This document shows positions 27,578 through 36,378 of a DNA stretch of 64,000 nucleotides, in pieces. The stretch's first letter is position 1, and every line of letters starts with the position of its first letter. This DNA is from Deltaproteobacteria bacterium. Its GTDB lineage: Bacteria; Desulfobacterota; Desulfuromonadia; Desulfuromonadales; Geopsychrobacteraceae. Where the stretch lies: contig JAGYPB010000008.1 in assembly GCA_018399135.1 (NCBI GenBank), positions 1 to 64,000 of the forward strand, written 5' to 3'. The notes below the pieces were generated by a model. That model was not told the origin of the DNA and did not search any database. It worked only from the letters and a program-made list of their open reading frames with translations. A program made the position numbers and the translations under genes.

Positions 27578-28243
27578 ATGACTATTGTGAAAAAAACCTA
27601 CAAAGACCAAGTTGTAGACCACATCTATCAGATGCTGCTTAGTGATGGTTTGCAGCCTGGAGATCAGGTTAAAGAGAGCTTGTTGTCCGTGCAGATGGGA
27701 ATCAGCCGGGCACCGATTCGTGAAGCTTTGAAAGAACTGATGATGAGTGGTTTGATCGATTATCGTCCGCAAGTTGGCAACTTTGTGCCGGTGCTGACCC
27801 CCAAGCAAATCATTGACAGCTACACAACCCGCGGTATCCTCGAAGGGTACGCAGTGATGGCGGTAAGTGAGGCGTTTTCCGCTGATGACATGGATCGGCT
27901 TGACCATTACGTCGATGATATGGGGGAGGCGGCATGCCAGCAACAATATAAAAGGGTGGTGGACGTTGGTGGCGACTTTCACGATTTTATGACTGCCAAA
28001 AACAACAATATGCAGTTGATTGAATTTACCAGTCGTCTCAGCTTAAAGCTCCACGTTCTTTTTTATAAGCACTGGGGGCTGCTCTATAGCCCTCAGGAGA
28101 TTGAGCAGCGCCATCGTGCTATAGTCGACAGTATCAGAGCGCAGGACAAGCCTGTCATTGAGCAAGTGATTAGAGCTCATTACGTTGAAACCGGAACCAA
28201 GATCGCGGCAGTACAGATTGCCCAGTCGGAAACTGCCGCCTGA
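27578..28243 (+). CDS. GntR-family regulator, FadR/FCD subfamily
   Basis: A 221-residue transcription regulator. The N-terminal winged helix has the GntR signature GDQVKESLLSVQMGISRAPIREAL, and residues ~85-215 form a helical FCD effector domain with HDFMTAKNNN and HRAIVDSI, whose His/Asp residues usually bind a metal and an organic or amino acid. It sits between two aminomutase genes, with the second one starting 54 bases downstream, so it probably controls this locus in response to a related acid. Confidence 0.88.
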   Translation: MTIVKKTYKDQVVDHIYQMLLSDGLQPGDQVKESLLSVQMGISRAPIREALKELMMSGLIDYRPQVGNFVPVLTPKQIIDSYTTRGILEGYAVMAVSEAFSADDMDRLDHYVDDMGEAACQQQYKRVVDVGGDFHDFMTAKNNNMQLIEFTSRLSLKLHVLFYKHWGLLYSPQEIEQRHRAIVDSIRAQDKPVIEQVIRAHYVETGTKIAAVQIAQSETAA

Positions 28244-28297
28244 ATATTTTGTTAACCCCTAGCCATGATTACAAAGAGGTGATCAGGAGGAAAAACA

Positions 28298-29374
28298 ATG
28301 TCGGAACCATGGAGAGATCAAGTTCGTAACGAAGTAAGAACCCTTGAGCAACTGGAGCAATATATCAACGTCAGCGATGATGAGCGTCACGCCATTACGA
28401 CTCTCAAAACGCGCTGGGGCACGACCCCTTATTTTGCTTCCCTGATGGATAAAGATGATCCCAAATGTCCGATCCGCATGCAGGTGATCCCTTCCATGAA
28501 GGAAAAAGTTAACGAGTTCGGCATGAAGGATTATCTGATGTGGAAAGAAAATCGCGCCACTGATGAGAAACGCCCCGACAGCATTGCCCGTCAGTACAAG
28601 GATCGTATCGCCTTTACCGTGACGGAGGTGTGTGGGATCTATTGCCGTCATTGTTTCCGTAAAGAACTGGTGGTTGATCAGGATCTGAAGCTGCGGTTTG
28701 ACGTTGAGGAGGGTCTGGAGTGGATTCGTGAGCATTCGGAAATACGTGATGTCCTGGTGACTGGTGGCGATCCGCTGCTGCTCTCCGATGAAAAACTCAC
28801 CTACCTGATTGGCGCTCTGCGTAAGATTCCCCATGTCGAGATGATTCGCATCGGCTCACGTTTGCCGATTGTGCTGCCGCAGCGGATTACCGAGGGTTTG
28901 AAAAAAGCTATCGGTGGTTTTCACAAGGTGCCGGTCTGGATCAATACCCAGTGTAACCATCCAAAGGAAATTACTGCAGAGACCGAACGAGCCGTTTACG
29001 AATTGCTCAGCTGTGGTATCAATGTTGGCAATCAGGCAGTGCTGCTCAAAGGGATCAACGATGATGTGCCGACCTTCCGGGAGCTGCACCAGAAGTTGCT
29101 GCGTACCCGTATTCGTCCCTACTACGTTTTCTACTGTGAACCGGCACCGGGGATCGATCATTTCCGGACCCCGGTAGAAAAAGGTGCCGAGCTAATTCGG
29201 GATGCCCTGCGGGGTCACACCACCGGCCTGGCTCAGCCCATGTATGTGCTGGCCACCAATATCGGTAAAATTCCACTGATGCCTGATTACTACATTGTCG
29301 ACAAAAACGACAAAGAGTACACCTTGCGCAACTACAAAGGGGAAACAACTAAAATCCCCAATATGCCTGCTTAG
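28298..29374 (+). CDS. Second KamA-family radical SAM aminomutase, substrate uncertain
   Basis: A 358-residue relative of lysine 2,3-aminomutase, clearly different from the protein encoded at 26081. The cluster motif is Cys112, Cys116, Cys119 (VCGIYCRHC), with Arg121 at the carboxylate-binding place and Lys324 (NIGKIPLMPDYY) at the PLP place. Where the clostridial enzyme has Asp293 there is Glu281 (YCEPAPG), and the Asp330 region has lost two residues and reads VLATNIGK. Side-chain recognition must therefore differ from lysine 2,3-aminomutase; glutamate 2,3-aminomutase is a candidate. CAGGAGG precedes the ATG. A terminator follows. Confidence 0.85.
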   Translation: MSEPWRDQVRNEVRTLEQLEQYINVSDDERHAITTLKTRWGTTPYFASLMDKDDPKCPIRMQVIPSMKEKVNEFGMKDYLMWKENRATDEKRPDSIARQYKDRIAFTVTEVCGIYCRHCFRKELVVDQDLKLRFDVEEGLEWIREHSEIRDVLVTGGDPLLLSDEKLTYLIGALRKIPHVEMIRIGSRLPIVLPQRITEGLKKAIGGFHKVPVWINTQCNHPKEITAETERAVYELLSCGINVGNQAVLLKGINDDVPTFRELHQKLLRTRIRPYYVFYCEPAPGIDHFRTPVEKGAELIRDALRGHTTGLAQPMYVLATNIGKIPLMPDYYIVDKNDKEYTLRNYKGETTKIPNMPA

Positions 29375-29391
29375 ACAGCATCCGTTTAGAT

Positions 29392-29428
29392 CGGTTGTCG
29401 GCTTTTTTGCCGGCAGCCGTTTTTTTTG
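29392..29428 (+). terminator. Terminator after the second aminomutase gene
   Basis: Stem CGGTTGTCGGC / GCCGGCAGCCG (two G-T pairs) with a six-T loop and then nine T. It lies 66 bases before the glutamine synthetase start, so that gene is either separately transcribed or reached by read-through. Confidence 0.88.
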
Positions 29429-29494
29429 TTCGATAGAACAACCAACAGGATCAATGATGATCAGGTTGAAATATTCTTCACAGGAGAAGAAACG

Positions 29495-30817
29495 ATGAGC
29501 GGCGCAGATATCAACTCGATCAAGGATCAGTTAACGCAGGCCTATACTACGAAAATATTTTTCACCGACCTCAATGGGCGGTCGAAAAATCTTTCTATCA
29601 ACCCGCAGGATATTGATACAATTATTGAACAGGGGGTTGGTATCGACGGCAGTTCGATTGCCGGGATAGCTACTGTTGACAACAGTGACCGGATTTTAAA
29701 GCCGGTTCCCGAGAGTTTTCGTCTGGTTGACTTTGGCGATCGCAAGATCGGTTTTTTTGTTGGGCAGATTTTTAATCAGGATGGCTCACGCTCCAGTGTC
29801 GATCCGCGCTATGCCCTTGAACGGGCGGTGGAGAAGGGGGTAAAGGAACATCAGCTGCAGTTCATGCTCGGACCCGAACATGAATTCTTCCTGCTCAATG
29901 GCGATGAGATTCACAGCGATATTCATACCGACAAGCTTGGTTACTTTGGCTCCTCTCCAGGTGATATCGGCGATGTAGTCAGGCAGGAAATCGTCAATGT
30001 GCTGGAAAAATGCGGCGTCAAATATGAAAAGACTCACCACGAAGTCACCTCATCGCAGCATGAAATCAACCTTGAACCGGGTGATCCTCTGACGGTTGCC
30101 GACCGTACCATCCTCTTTGATTTCGTTACCAAAGAGGTTGCTGCCCACTATGGCCTGCACGCTACCTTTATGTCCAAACCCTTTACCGGCTTCAACCGCA
30201 ACGCCTTTCATATCCATCTGTCTTTTGCTGATCTGGAAGGCAACAGTCTCTGTTACGATGAGAATTGTGATCATCACTTAAGCCCACTGCTAATGAATTT
30301 TGTCGGCGGCGTTATCGGCCATGCACGAGAGGCGTCGATTGTTTTTGCTGCGACGTTCAACTCCTATAAAGCCTATGTGCTCGACAAAGAAGCGCCCATC
30401 GTGCGAGGTTGGGGGGTGCGCAATCGCAGTTCGATGATCCGCATTCCTTATGCCGCCAGTCCTAAAGCTACGCGCATGGAATTACGCTGTCCCGATGCTA
30501 CCGGCAATGTGTATCTGCAGTTTGCCGTGCTGATATTTGCCGGTCTGGATGGGGTCAGGAATAAAGCTGATGCCGGCCCCCCTGATGTCGGCAGTGCCTA
30601 TAAAAAACCGACCAGTGAACGTCCTAAAATACTTGATCGCCGTTTTATTCCGCGCGATTTTTTCCCGGCCCTGATGGAGGCCGAAAACAGCACATTCATG
30701 CCTGAGGTGTTAGGTACTGATCTGTTCGATAATTACATGCGCATCAAGATGACGGAGTGGGAGGATCACCGCACCACCATTACCGATCTGGAGCACCGGA
30801 AGTATCTGAATATCTGA
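29495..30817 (+). CDS. glnA: Divergent type I glutamine synthetase
   Basis: ATP-dependent ligase of the glutamine synthetase I family, 440 residues. Family landmarks are GIDGSSIAG, GPEHEFFLL, HHEVTSSQHEINL, the RNRSSMIRIP segment and RMELRCPD. Several usually invariant positions differ: NGSGMH.H is NRNAFHIH (Asn234, His239 kept), NPYL is NVYL, and the NLYDL adenylylation tyrosine region is absent. It is therefore not a standard ammonia-assimilation enzyme under GlnE control, and no glnB gene is beside it. Its place after two aminomutases suggests a related substrate such as beta-glutamate; gamma-glutamyl-amine ligation is another option. CAGGAG precedes the ATG. Confidence 0.8.
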   Translation: MSGADINSIKDQLTQAYTTKIFFTDLNGRSKNLSINPQDIDTIIEQGVGIDGSSIAGIATVDNSDRILKPVPESFRLVDFGDRKIGFFVGQIFNQDGSRSSVDPRYALERAVEKGVKEHQLQFMLGPEHEFFLLNGDEIHSDIHTDKLGYFGSSPGDIGDVVRQEIVNVLEKCGVKYEKTHHEVTSSQHEINLEPGDPLTVADRTILFDFVTKEVAAHYGLHATFMSKPFTGFNRNAFHIHLSFADLEGNSLCYDENCDHHLSPLLMNFVGGVIGHAREASIVFAATFNSYKAYVLDKEAPIVRGWGVRNRSSMIRIPYAASPKATRMELRCPDATGNVYLQFAVLIFAGLDGVRNKADAGPPDVGSAYKKPTSERPKILDRRFIPRDFFPALMEAENSTFMPEVLGTDLFDNYMRIKMTEWEDHRTTITDLEHRKYLNI

Positions 30818-30847
30818 TGTTTTCAAGACTAAATAGTCGGTCAAATT

Positions 30848-30880
30848 AAAGGGCTTCGCCATTGGCGGTTGAAGCCCTTT
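30848..30880. terminator. Bidirectional terminator between glutamine synthetase and phospholipase genes
   Basis: AAAGGGCTTC pairs with GAAGCCCTTT around a 13-base loop that has its own GCC/GGC pair. T-rich ends on both strands suit the two convergent genes. Confidence 0.75.
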
Positions 30881-30909
30881 CCTGTTGTCTTAAAGGGGAT
30901 AAGGTCAGC

Positions 30910-32154
30910 TCAACGGAAAAATGACAAACCCAGGCGGAATGTTTCGGTGCGTTTTCGATAGTCGACCAGGCTTTCTGCCAAACTGTTGCTGTATTGCAGA
31001 TGCAGATAGACATTCAGATTGTTGCCAAGCAGGCTGTCGATGGGGTAGGTCAGGTCGGTCTGAATAGAGGTGCCCTTTCGCGCAAAGCGCAGGTTGGTGG
31101 TCAGCATCATGCTGTGAGCCCTGCCAATACGGGTTTCCAGTTCGATGTGGCCGCGATAGTCGGGCAGGTCGGAGTTGTTGTCCTTGTCATTATTGATGTA
31201 GACCAGAAACTTAGGGCTGATCATGATGCCCAGCCGTGAGGCCTGGTGGTAAAAAACTGCCATTGGTTTAATGTAAAAGTAATTGGTGCTGCGCGACCCG
31301 CTACCATCGCGACCGTTTGATTCGTGGGTCAAACCGGATCGCACAAAAAAGCCGGCCATGGCATCAGAACGACTCAGGTTTTCGGTCTGAATCATGAGTT
31401 GCGGCTTATAGCTGGTGTCGTTAAAAGGGATGGAGTCGGAAGCCAGATCCCAGAAGGACGTCTGCGTATAAGCGAAGAACAGGCCGCTCAGCCATGGATA
31501 CTTCTGGCTTAAGGAGCCGCTGCGATTGAGGAGGCGGTATTTGAAGCTCAGTTGAAACTTGCTGTTCGCCGGGTCGCTGCCGACCAGAAAATAGATCGGT
31601 TCGTAGGTGAACAGGTCGGCAGTGTAAGACTGATAGAGGGATTCTATATCCTTTAGTGAATAATAAGACACATCGGGGAGATAGTCACCACTGTCACGAT
31701 TGATATCGACGGCCAGATGAGGTGCAGGAGCTACCTGAATAAGGGTGGTTGTGCCAGCCCCTTCAGCTAACTGCACCCCAAGAGTTTCAGCAAAATCTCG
31801 CGGCAGAGACAACTGGTATTCCTGACGAAAAAAATGTCCGGGTGGCAATTTAACCAGCTGTGGTTCTGGTGTGGCTCGAGCGTGAACCAGTCGCGTCGAC
31901 CCACTGTTGGTTGTCAACTCCAGCTGGAGTTGGGATGGCGGCTCAAGGGATAGTGTGTCGCCGGATTCATTATGGAAGTAAGCGAAAAAGGTAGCGCTCT
32001 GTCCGGCGGTCATCGGTTGCGAAGTAAAACGCAGTAGCGGTTTTGGTACCTCTTGAGCAACAACCGGCACACAGAAGAGCAGACAGGCCAGGGCACCCAG
32101 CGCAAGATGACGTGACAGGGAAGACAGACGCCAGGGGAAGGGGGGGGTCATCAT
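30910..32154 (-). CDS. pldA: Outer membrane phospholipase A
   Basis: Beta-barrel phospholipase of the OMPLA family. A signal peptide ends near VVAQE. The catalytic motif is seen as LTHESNGRDGSGSRSTN, giving His and Ser of HxSNG plus the following Asn of the triad. The enzyme hydrolyses phospholipids that reach the outer leaflet. Residues ~35-150 before the barrel look like an added beta-rich domain (FFAYFHNESGDTL...), about 110 residues longer than the E. coli protein. The C terminus ends in Phe-Phe-Arg rather than a terminal Phe. A PP2C gene precedes it by 15 bases. Confidence 0.85.
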   Translation of the reverse strand: MMTPPFPWRLSSLSRHLALGALACLLFCVPVVAQEVPKPLLRFTSQPMTAGQSATFFAYFHNESGDTLSLEPPSQLQLELTTNSGSTRLVHARATPEPQLVKLPPGHFFRQEYQLSLPRDFAETLGVQLAEGAGTTTLIQVAPAPHLAVDINRDSGDYLPDVSYYSLKDIESLYQSYTADLFTYEPIYFLVGSDPANSKFQLSFKYRLLNRSGSLSQKYPWLSGLFFAYTQTSFWDLASDSIPFNDTSYKPQLMIQTENLSRSDAMAGFFVRSGLTHESNGRDGSGSRSTNYFYIKPMAVFYHQASRLGIMISPKFLVYINNDKDNNSDLPDYRGHIELETRIGRAHSMMLTTNLRFARKGTSIQTDLTYPIDSLLGNNLNVYLHLQYSNSLAESLVDYRKRTETFRLGLSFFR

Positions 32155-32169
32155 TGTGTCTGCGCCCTT

Positions 32170-34332
32170 TTAAAAGGTTTGTTTGGAATCTATGGCGTTT
32201 ATTGCTTTAATCAGCACCAGGGTCAGATCGTCGTCGACGGTGCGATCACCGCGAAACTGGTCGAGCTCAGCAAAGACGCGGGCAGCAATTTTGTCTGCCG
32301 GCAGATCAGCAGATTGGCGCAGGACATCACATAACCGCTTGGTGCCGAACATCTCGCCGGCGAAGTTGTGAGTTTCCCAGATGCCGTCAGTGCCGATTAA
32401 CAAAATATCCCCTGGATTAAAATGAATGGTCGGCTCTATTTCGTATTCACTGGAACTGATGATGCCCATGGGAATACCGGAGCTTTGCAGCACTTCGATC
32501 TGTTCGTCGATTTGTTGTGAACGATAGAGAAATACCGGTGCCTGCCCGGCAGAAACCCAGTTGAAGGTACGTTTTTCAGGATCCAGCGCCCCGAAGAACA
32601 GGGTCATAAAGCTTGAATCGTCGGTTGAACGACACAGCTGGCGGTTAACTTCCGCTGCCAGACCAGGAAGATCACCGCTGTGATGGTTGATCAGGGCGTG
32701 TAGCATGCCGCGGGCACTCGCCATCACCAGGGCCGCGCCGATACCATGTCCTGAGACATCACCGACCATGACTCCCAGTGTGGTGCTGTCGGCCTCCTTT
32801 AAGGGGATGAAATCGTAATAGTCCCCTCCTGTTTCGTCACAGTAGCGGCTGACCCCGATCAGATCAAAGTTGCTGCATTGCGGGGTTTCTCGGGGCAATA
32901 ATTGCTGCTGAATTTCCTTTGCCAGCTCAAGTGATTGTTTGAGTTTATCGCGTTCTGCAAGGCGACTACCGAGGCCGTTGAAAATTTCTCCGAGGTTCTG
33001 CAGTTCGTCGTTGGTTCGGATATCGACCCGTGTATCAAATTGCCCCTGGGTAAGCTGTTGCGCCGCCGTTGCCAATTGGGTGATCGGGTCGGTGACGCGG
33101 CGGGCGTGGCGTAAAGCCAGCAGCACTGCGGCGAGTACCGCAACCAGTGTCAGCAGAGCGCTGAAGGAAAGCCCCAGGGTGATCTGGCGGTTAACCGCCT
33201 GTCGTGCTCGTGCCGCCGGAGCAATAACCTGTTCATAAGGAACCATCACCAGTGGGAAAGGAGTGTCACCAGTACTGACACCATAGGCAAAAAGTACCTC
33301 TTCACCTGCATAATCGACTTTTCTGACGGCAGATCGCCCCTGCAGCAAATCGTGTGCTACCGGCTCGAGTTGTGGGTCTGTCAGGTCAATATACTCAGGG
33401 GTCAAAGGCAATGACCAGTCGCGGGAAACGTTGTTGTCTCGGTTGGTCAGGAGGATTTCAAGTTGTCTGGTCGGATCGATTTCGTCAAGGTTGAGACGCA
33501 TGATCATACTTTTGGTTGAACCGCGCCACTGTGAGGGGATGATCCAGTCGGTGAAAAGTTTGCGGTAATCAATATCCAGGGCAGTGACTCCGAGTAATTC
33601 ACCTTCATCATCATACACAGGCTGTGCCAGGGTCAGAATCAGCGAACCAGTGGTGACATCGGTCAGTACCTGTTGCACCGTCCCGCCATAGGTGACGGCC
33701 TGCTGATACCACTGGCGCCTGCGCGGATCATAGTCTAACGGATATCCACCCTTGCCGGGGTAGCTCGAATGAACTCCACTGGTCAGTGCCGTGTATTGCC
33801 ACAGAAACAGATTCGGCTCAATCTGCTGCAACGAACGGTAGGTCCCGGTCATGTCGGCCAGTCGCTGGAGTTGATCGGTTACCGCGGCAGGCTCGGTATC
33901 CGTCACCAGATAAAAGACCTGATGGTTCCAGGAAACAGACATTGGTGACAGCGTCCCGTTCTGATCGCGGCGCAAATGAAGAGGTGAAGGACTCAGATCG
34001 GCAGGTTGCCTGAAGGGATGATCAAAATCTCCGGCCAGATAGATCGGGGTGTGATGTTTGGGCTGTGGAGCAATAAAGGCTTGTCTCACCGCCTGTGCCT
34101 GGGCCTGCAGGGCAAAACGCGCCATGGCATGATCGCGACTTAAGATACGGCCATAATCATCGACCAGCACATGCAGGAGATTGACAGCATTATCGTTGAT
34201 CAGGGTATGGGTGTCCTCGGCCAGTTTGTTACCATAGTAGCCCACCAGATTGCGCTGTGCTACAAAGCTCAGCCCCAGGGGGAGCAAAGCGATGGTCAAT
34301 AGCAGCAAGAGCAGTTTGGTGCGAAAGTTCAT
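32170..34332 (-). CDS. Membrane sensor serine phosphatase (Cache-HAMP-PP2C/SpoIIE)
   Basis: A 720-residue sensor with a membrane helix at residues ~6-24, a periplasmic Cache domain (~30-375, with DYDPRRRQWYQQA and LDIDYRKLF typical of dCache), a second helix (~382-405), HAMP (~406-458), a short coiled coil and a C-terminal PP2C phosphatase (~485-715). The metal-binding acidic residues are seen in GGDYYDFI, GDVSGHGIGAALVMA and GTDGIWE. Such RsbU-like enzymes dephosphorylate anti-anti-sigma (STAS) proteins; no STAS or RsbW gene is nearby. Located just before pldA on the same strand. Confidence 0.88.
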   Translation of the reverse strand: MNFRTKLLLLLLTIALLPLGLSFVAQRNLVGYYGNKLAEDTHTLINDNAVNLLHVLVDDYGRILSRDHAMARFALQAQAQAVRQAFIAPQPKHHTPIYLAGDFDHPFRQPADLSPSPLHLRRDQNGTLSPMSVSWNHQVFYLVTDTEPAAVTDQLQRLADMTGTYRSLQQIEPNLFLWQYTALTSGVHSSYPGKGGYPLDYDPRRRQWYQQAVTYGGTVQQVLTDVTTGSLILTLAQPVYDDEGELLGVTALDIDYRKLFTDWIIPSQWRGSTKSMIMRLNLDEIDPTRQLEILLTNRDNNVSRDWSLPLTPEYIDLTDPQLEPVAHDLLQGRSAVRKVDYAGEEVLFAYGVSTGDTPFPLVMVPYEQVIAPAARARQAVNRQITLGLSFSALLTLVAVLAAVLLALRHARRVTDPITQLATAAQQLTQGQFDTRVDIRTNDELQNLGEIFNGLGSRLAERDKLKQSLELAKEIQQQLLPRETPQCSNFDLIGVSRYCDETGGDYYDFIPLKEADSTTLGVMVGDVSGHGIGAALVMASARGMLHALINHHSGDLPGLAAEVNRQLCRSTDDSSFMTLFFGALDPEKRTFNWVSAGQAPVFLYRSQQIDEQIEVLQSSGIPMGIISSSEYEIEPTIHFNPGDILLIGTDGIWETHNFAGEMFGTKRLCDVLRQSADLPADKIAARVFAELDQFRGDRTVDDDLTLVLIKAINAIDSKQTF

Positions 34333-34359
34333 GGTGTAAACACCTTTAGGGTCGAGGTT

Positions 34360-35526
34360 TTATTCCTTAAGCCAGTTTGAAATTCTGGTCTCCTCCGCCA
34401 CCCAATCCGGAGAAAGGCGGGTGCTTAAAAAAGATTTTAACAGACTATCAAACATTTGTTCACCTTCCAGTATCGCCGCCATTTTGGTCAGAAAGGCCGC
34501 TTCTGCCTCTACTGCCGGGTCACTATTCGGGTCTTTTTCCGGCCTCACCATCGGTGTGAGAAAGTTTCCGAAAGAAAACCGCTCTCCCTTCAGGGTCAAT
34601 TTCCAGGCGTGATCCTCGTCCTGGCGCAGGTGGATGGTTGCCTCTTCAATCTGTTTCCCCTGATTTAGAGCGGCCTTGACCTCAAGGAAATGATCTTGCG
34701 GGCCGGCGACAACAATTTTTTGTACACCTTCCTGGCCACCGCCCACCAGAACCAGGCGGTTATCTAGAAATGCGTGGAAGAGTTGTTGTTCGAGTAACGG
34801 ACCGGGCACGTTAATACCATAGCGCGAATCGGAGTTGAGGGTGCGGTAGAAAAGCCAGTAGAAAAAATCGCTGCCAAGCCAGCGATTGGCTTCAATCAGT
34901 TCCAATGTGCTGTCGGTTTGTGCCTGGTTGGCTTTGCCAAGAGTTTCGCGCAATTCATCAGGCAAGATTCGGGCGGCGCGTTCCAACGGCGGCAAGAGCT
35001 GCAGGCGCAGGCCAGGAAAGGTCTGGTGGAAAAGGCTCTGAAAGCTGTCAAGCATGTTTTTCCCCAAGGAACAGAAACGTATCAGTTGCAGATTGGTGTC
35101 CCAGATCAGATGAGTTATTGAAGGGGTCGGCAGGGTACGGGCAAGAAGAGCCTCGCGTGCCTGCTCGCGTAATTGTTCCCGTTGGGATTTTGGCACTCGC
35201 TGATAGGTTGGGTGCGCTGCCAGGAATTGTCCGCATAGGTGGCCAAAGTGGCGCTTAAGTAGCGCTCCCGGAACACGGCGGCGATCCTGGCGCATACTGA
35301 AGCAAAGATAGTGGTCGCGGCGGTAGCTTTGGGGCGCGGTGAACTCGCTGTCGTCATCATCGTCAAAGGCAACCCAGCCGGTTGCCAGCTCTTTAGCTGA
35401 TTGTTCGATGGAGCGGAAGCCTTCAGACGCAAGTTTGCTGCGGATCAGATGATCATTGCCCTGAAGTTCTTCGGCGCCTTTGACCTGGAAATAACAAATA
35501 CTGGTAGAGGCAGATAAAAAGCCCAT
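34360..35526 (-). CDS. rdgC: RdgC-family protein
   Basis: A 388-residue protein related to RdgC, a ring-shaped DNA-binding protein that restrains RecA. The similarity is in the overall plan: an N-terminal segment with ICYFQVKG, the LLKRHFGHLCGQFL region, KSQREQLREQAREALLARTLP and the WDTNLQLIRFCSLGKN strand matching the conserved RdgC middle region. It is about 80 residues longer than the E. coli protein and diverged, so the recombination role is inferred. AAAGGA precedes the ATG. Confidence 0.72.
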   Translation of the reverse strand: MGFLSASTSICYFQVKGAEELQGNDHLIRSKLASEGFRSIEQSAKELATGWVAFDDDDDSEFTAPQSYRRDHYLCFSMRQDRRRVPGALLKRHFGHLCGQFLAAHPTYQRVPKSQREQLREQAREALLARTLPTPSITHLIWDTNLQLIRFCSLGKNMLDSFQSLFHQTFPGLRLQLLPPLERAARILPDELRETLGKANQAQTDSTLELIEANRWLGSDFFYWLFYRTLNSDSRYGINVPGPLLEQQLFHAFLDNRLVLVGGGQEGVQKIVVAGPQDHFLEVKAALNQGKQIEEATIHLRQDEDHAWKLTLKGERFSFGNFLTPMVRPEKDPNSDPAVEAEAAFLTKMAAILEGEQMFDSLLKSFLSTRLSPDWVAEETRISNWLKE

Positions 35527-35613
35527 GGGTCATCCTTTGCTGAGGGGGATCGGGGGGGGGCTGACTATTCCATCCATAATGGATGATTATCAACCAAACA
35601 GGTGAGGTAATCA

Positions 35614-36378
35614 TCATGCGTGATGATAGTAGTATTGGCCGCTGAAGTCTTTACGGTATTTGCGATTGTGTTCGGCCAGTTGGCGAAGCAGATCCTGGAG
35701 GCGGTTGCTGTCAAGAAGCCCCTGCTCGACGAAATATTCACCAAGTTGCTGCTGGCGAGTGCGTTGGTGGTAGAGAAGGGTGCGAACCTGTACCGAGGTG
35801 AGTAGTCCAAGTTGCTCGGCTTTTTCCCCAAAGCGCAGAGGTTTGCCACGGTGGGCAATAATCTGGCGGACATGATGATCATTCAGCCATCCCCAACGTT
35901 TGGCAATCTCACCGATTTGCGGGCGCTGACGACGCTGAAAGGTGATGGCCGAAATCAGCTCTTTGAAGGTGACAATACCCAGGTAATAGAGAAACAGACC
36001 GAATTGAAGTGGGTAGGGAGGCAGGCTATGATGTGGCTGATGATCACGACTGTTATGACGCCAGGGGCCTGAAGCCGCCGGCCGTTGAGTGGCCGTGGGA
36101 GTTGTCCAGACCGGTTTGTTGCTTTGCCGGAGTTTGAGAAAACGCTGGATTGTCTGGTGCGCCTGATTGAGATCCTGAAACAGGTGATGATGTTTTTTTT
36201 TGATGTCTGCGGCAGCAACAGCAAACCTGTCCGGATGGATTTCTTTAGCCTGACGGCGGTAGGCGGAACGCACACCGGAGGGTTGAAGATAGCTCAAGAA
36301 GTTTCGATTGACCTGCATCTCAGATCCGAAGAGGGTGCGGCAGGCGCGGTAGACTTCGGTTTCGCAGAGTTGTGACAT
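35614..36378 (-). CDS. J-domain protein with C-terminal MshEN-like repeats
   Basis: The first ~75 residues form a DnaJ-like J domain: VRSAYRRQAKEIHPDRF has the HPD motif that stimulates DnaK, though the domain lacks the usual leading helix. After a Pro/Gln-rich linker the C-terminal half has repeated units of the form (I/F/L)GE.(A/V)...G.L....V..(I/L)L (IGEIAKRWGWLND, FGEKAEQLGLLTS, LGEYFVEQGLLDS), which recall the MshEN/type II secretion ATPase N domains, some of which bind c-di-GMP. A PilZ gene is next upstream. Role unknown. Confidence 0.75.
   Translation of the reverse strand: MSQLCETEVYRACRTLFGSEMQVNRNFLSYLQPSGVRSAYRRQAKEIHPDRFAVAAADIKKKHHHLFQDLNQAHQTIQRFLKLRQSNKPVWTTPTATQRPAASGPWRHNSRDHQPHHSLPPYPLQFGLFLYYLGIVTFKELISAITFQRRQRPQIGEIAKRWGWLNDHHVRQIIAHRGKPLRFGEKAEQLGLLTSVQVRTLLYHQRTRQQQLGEYFVEQGLLDSNRLQDLLRQLAEHNRKYRKDFSGQYYYHHA

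Noticed and set aside
26081-29374. Aminomutases as EpmB of the EF-P beta-lysylation pathway
   Set aside because: No efp or epmA is present, and both proteins are longer than EpmB; nothing here supports that role.
30994-31239. Plus-strand ORF opposite pldA
   Set aside because: Antisense shadow without start signal; pldA has the catalytic motif in the opposite frame.
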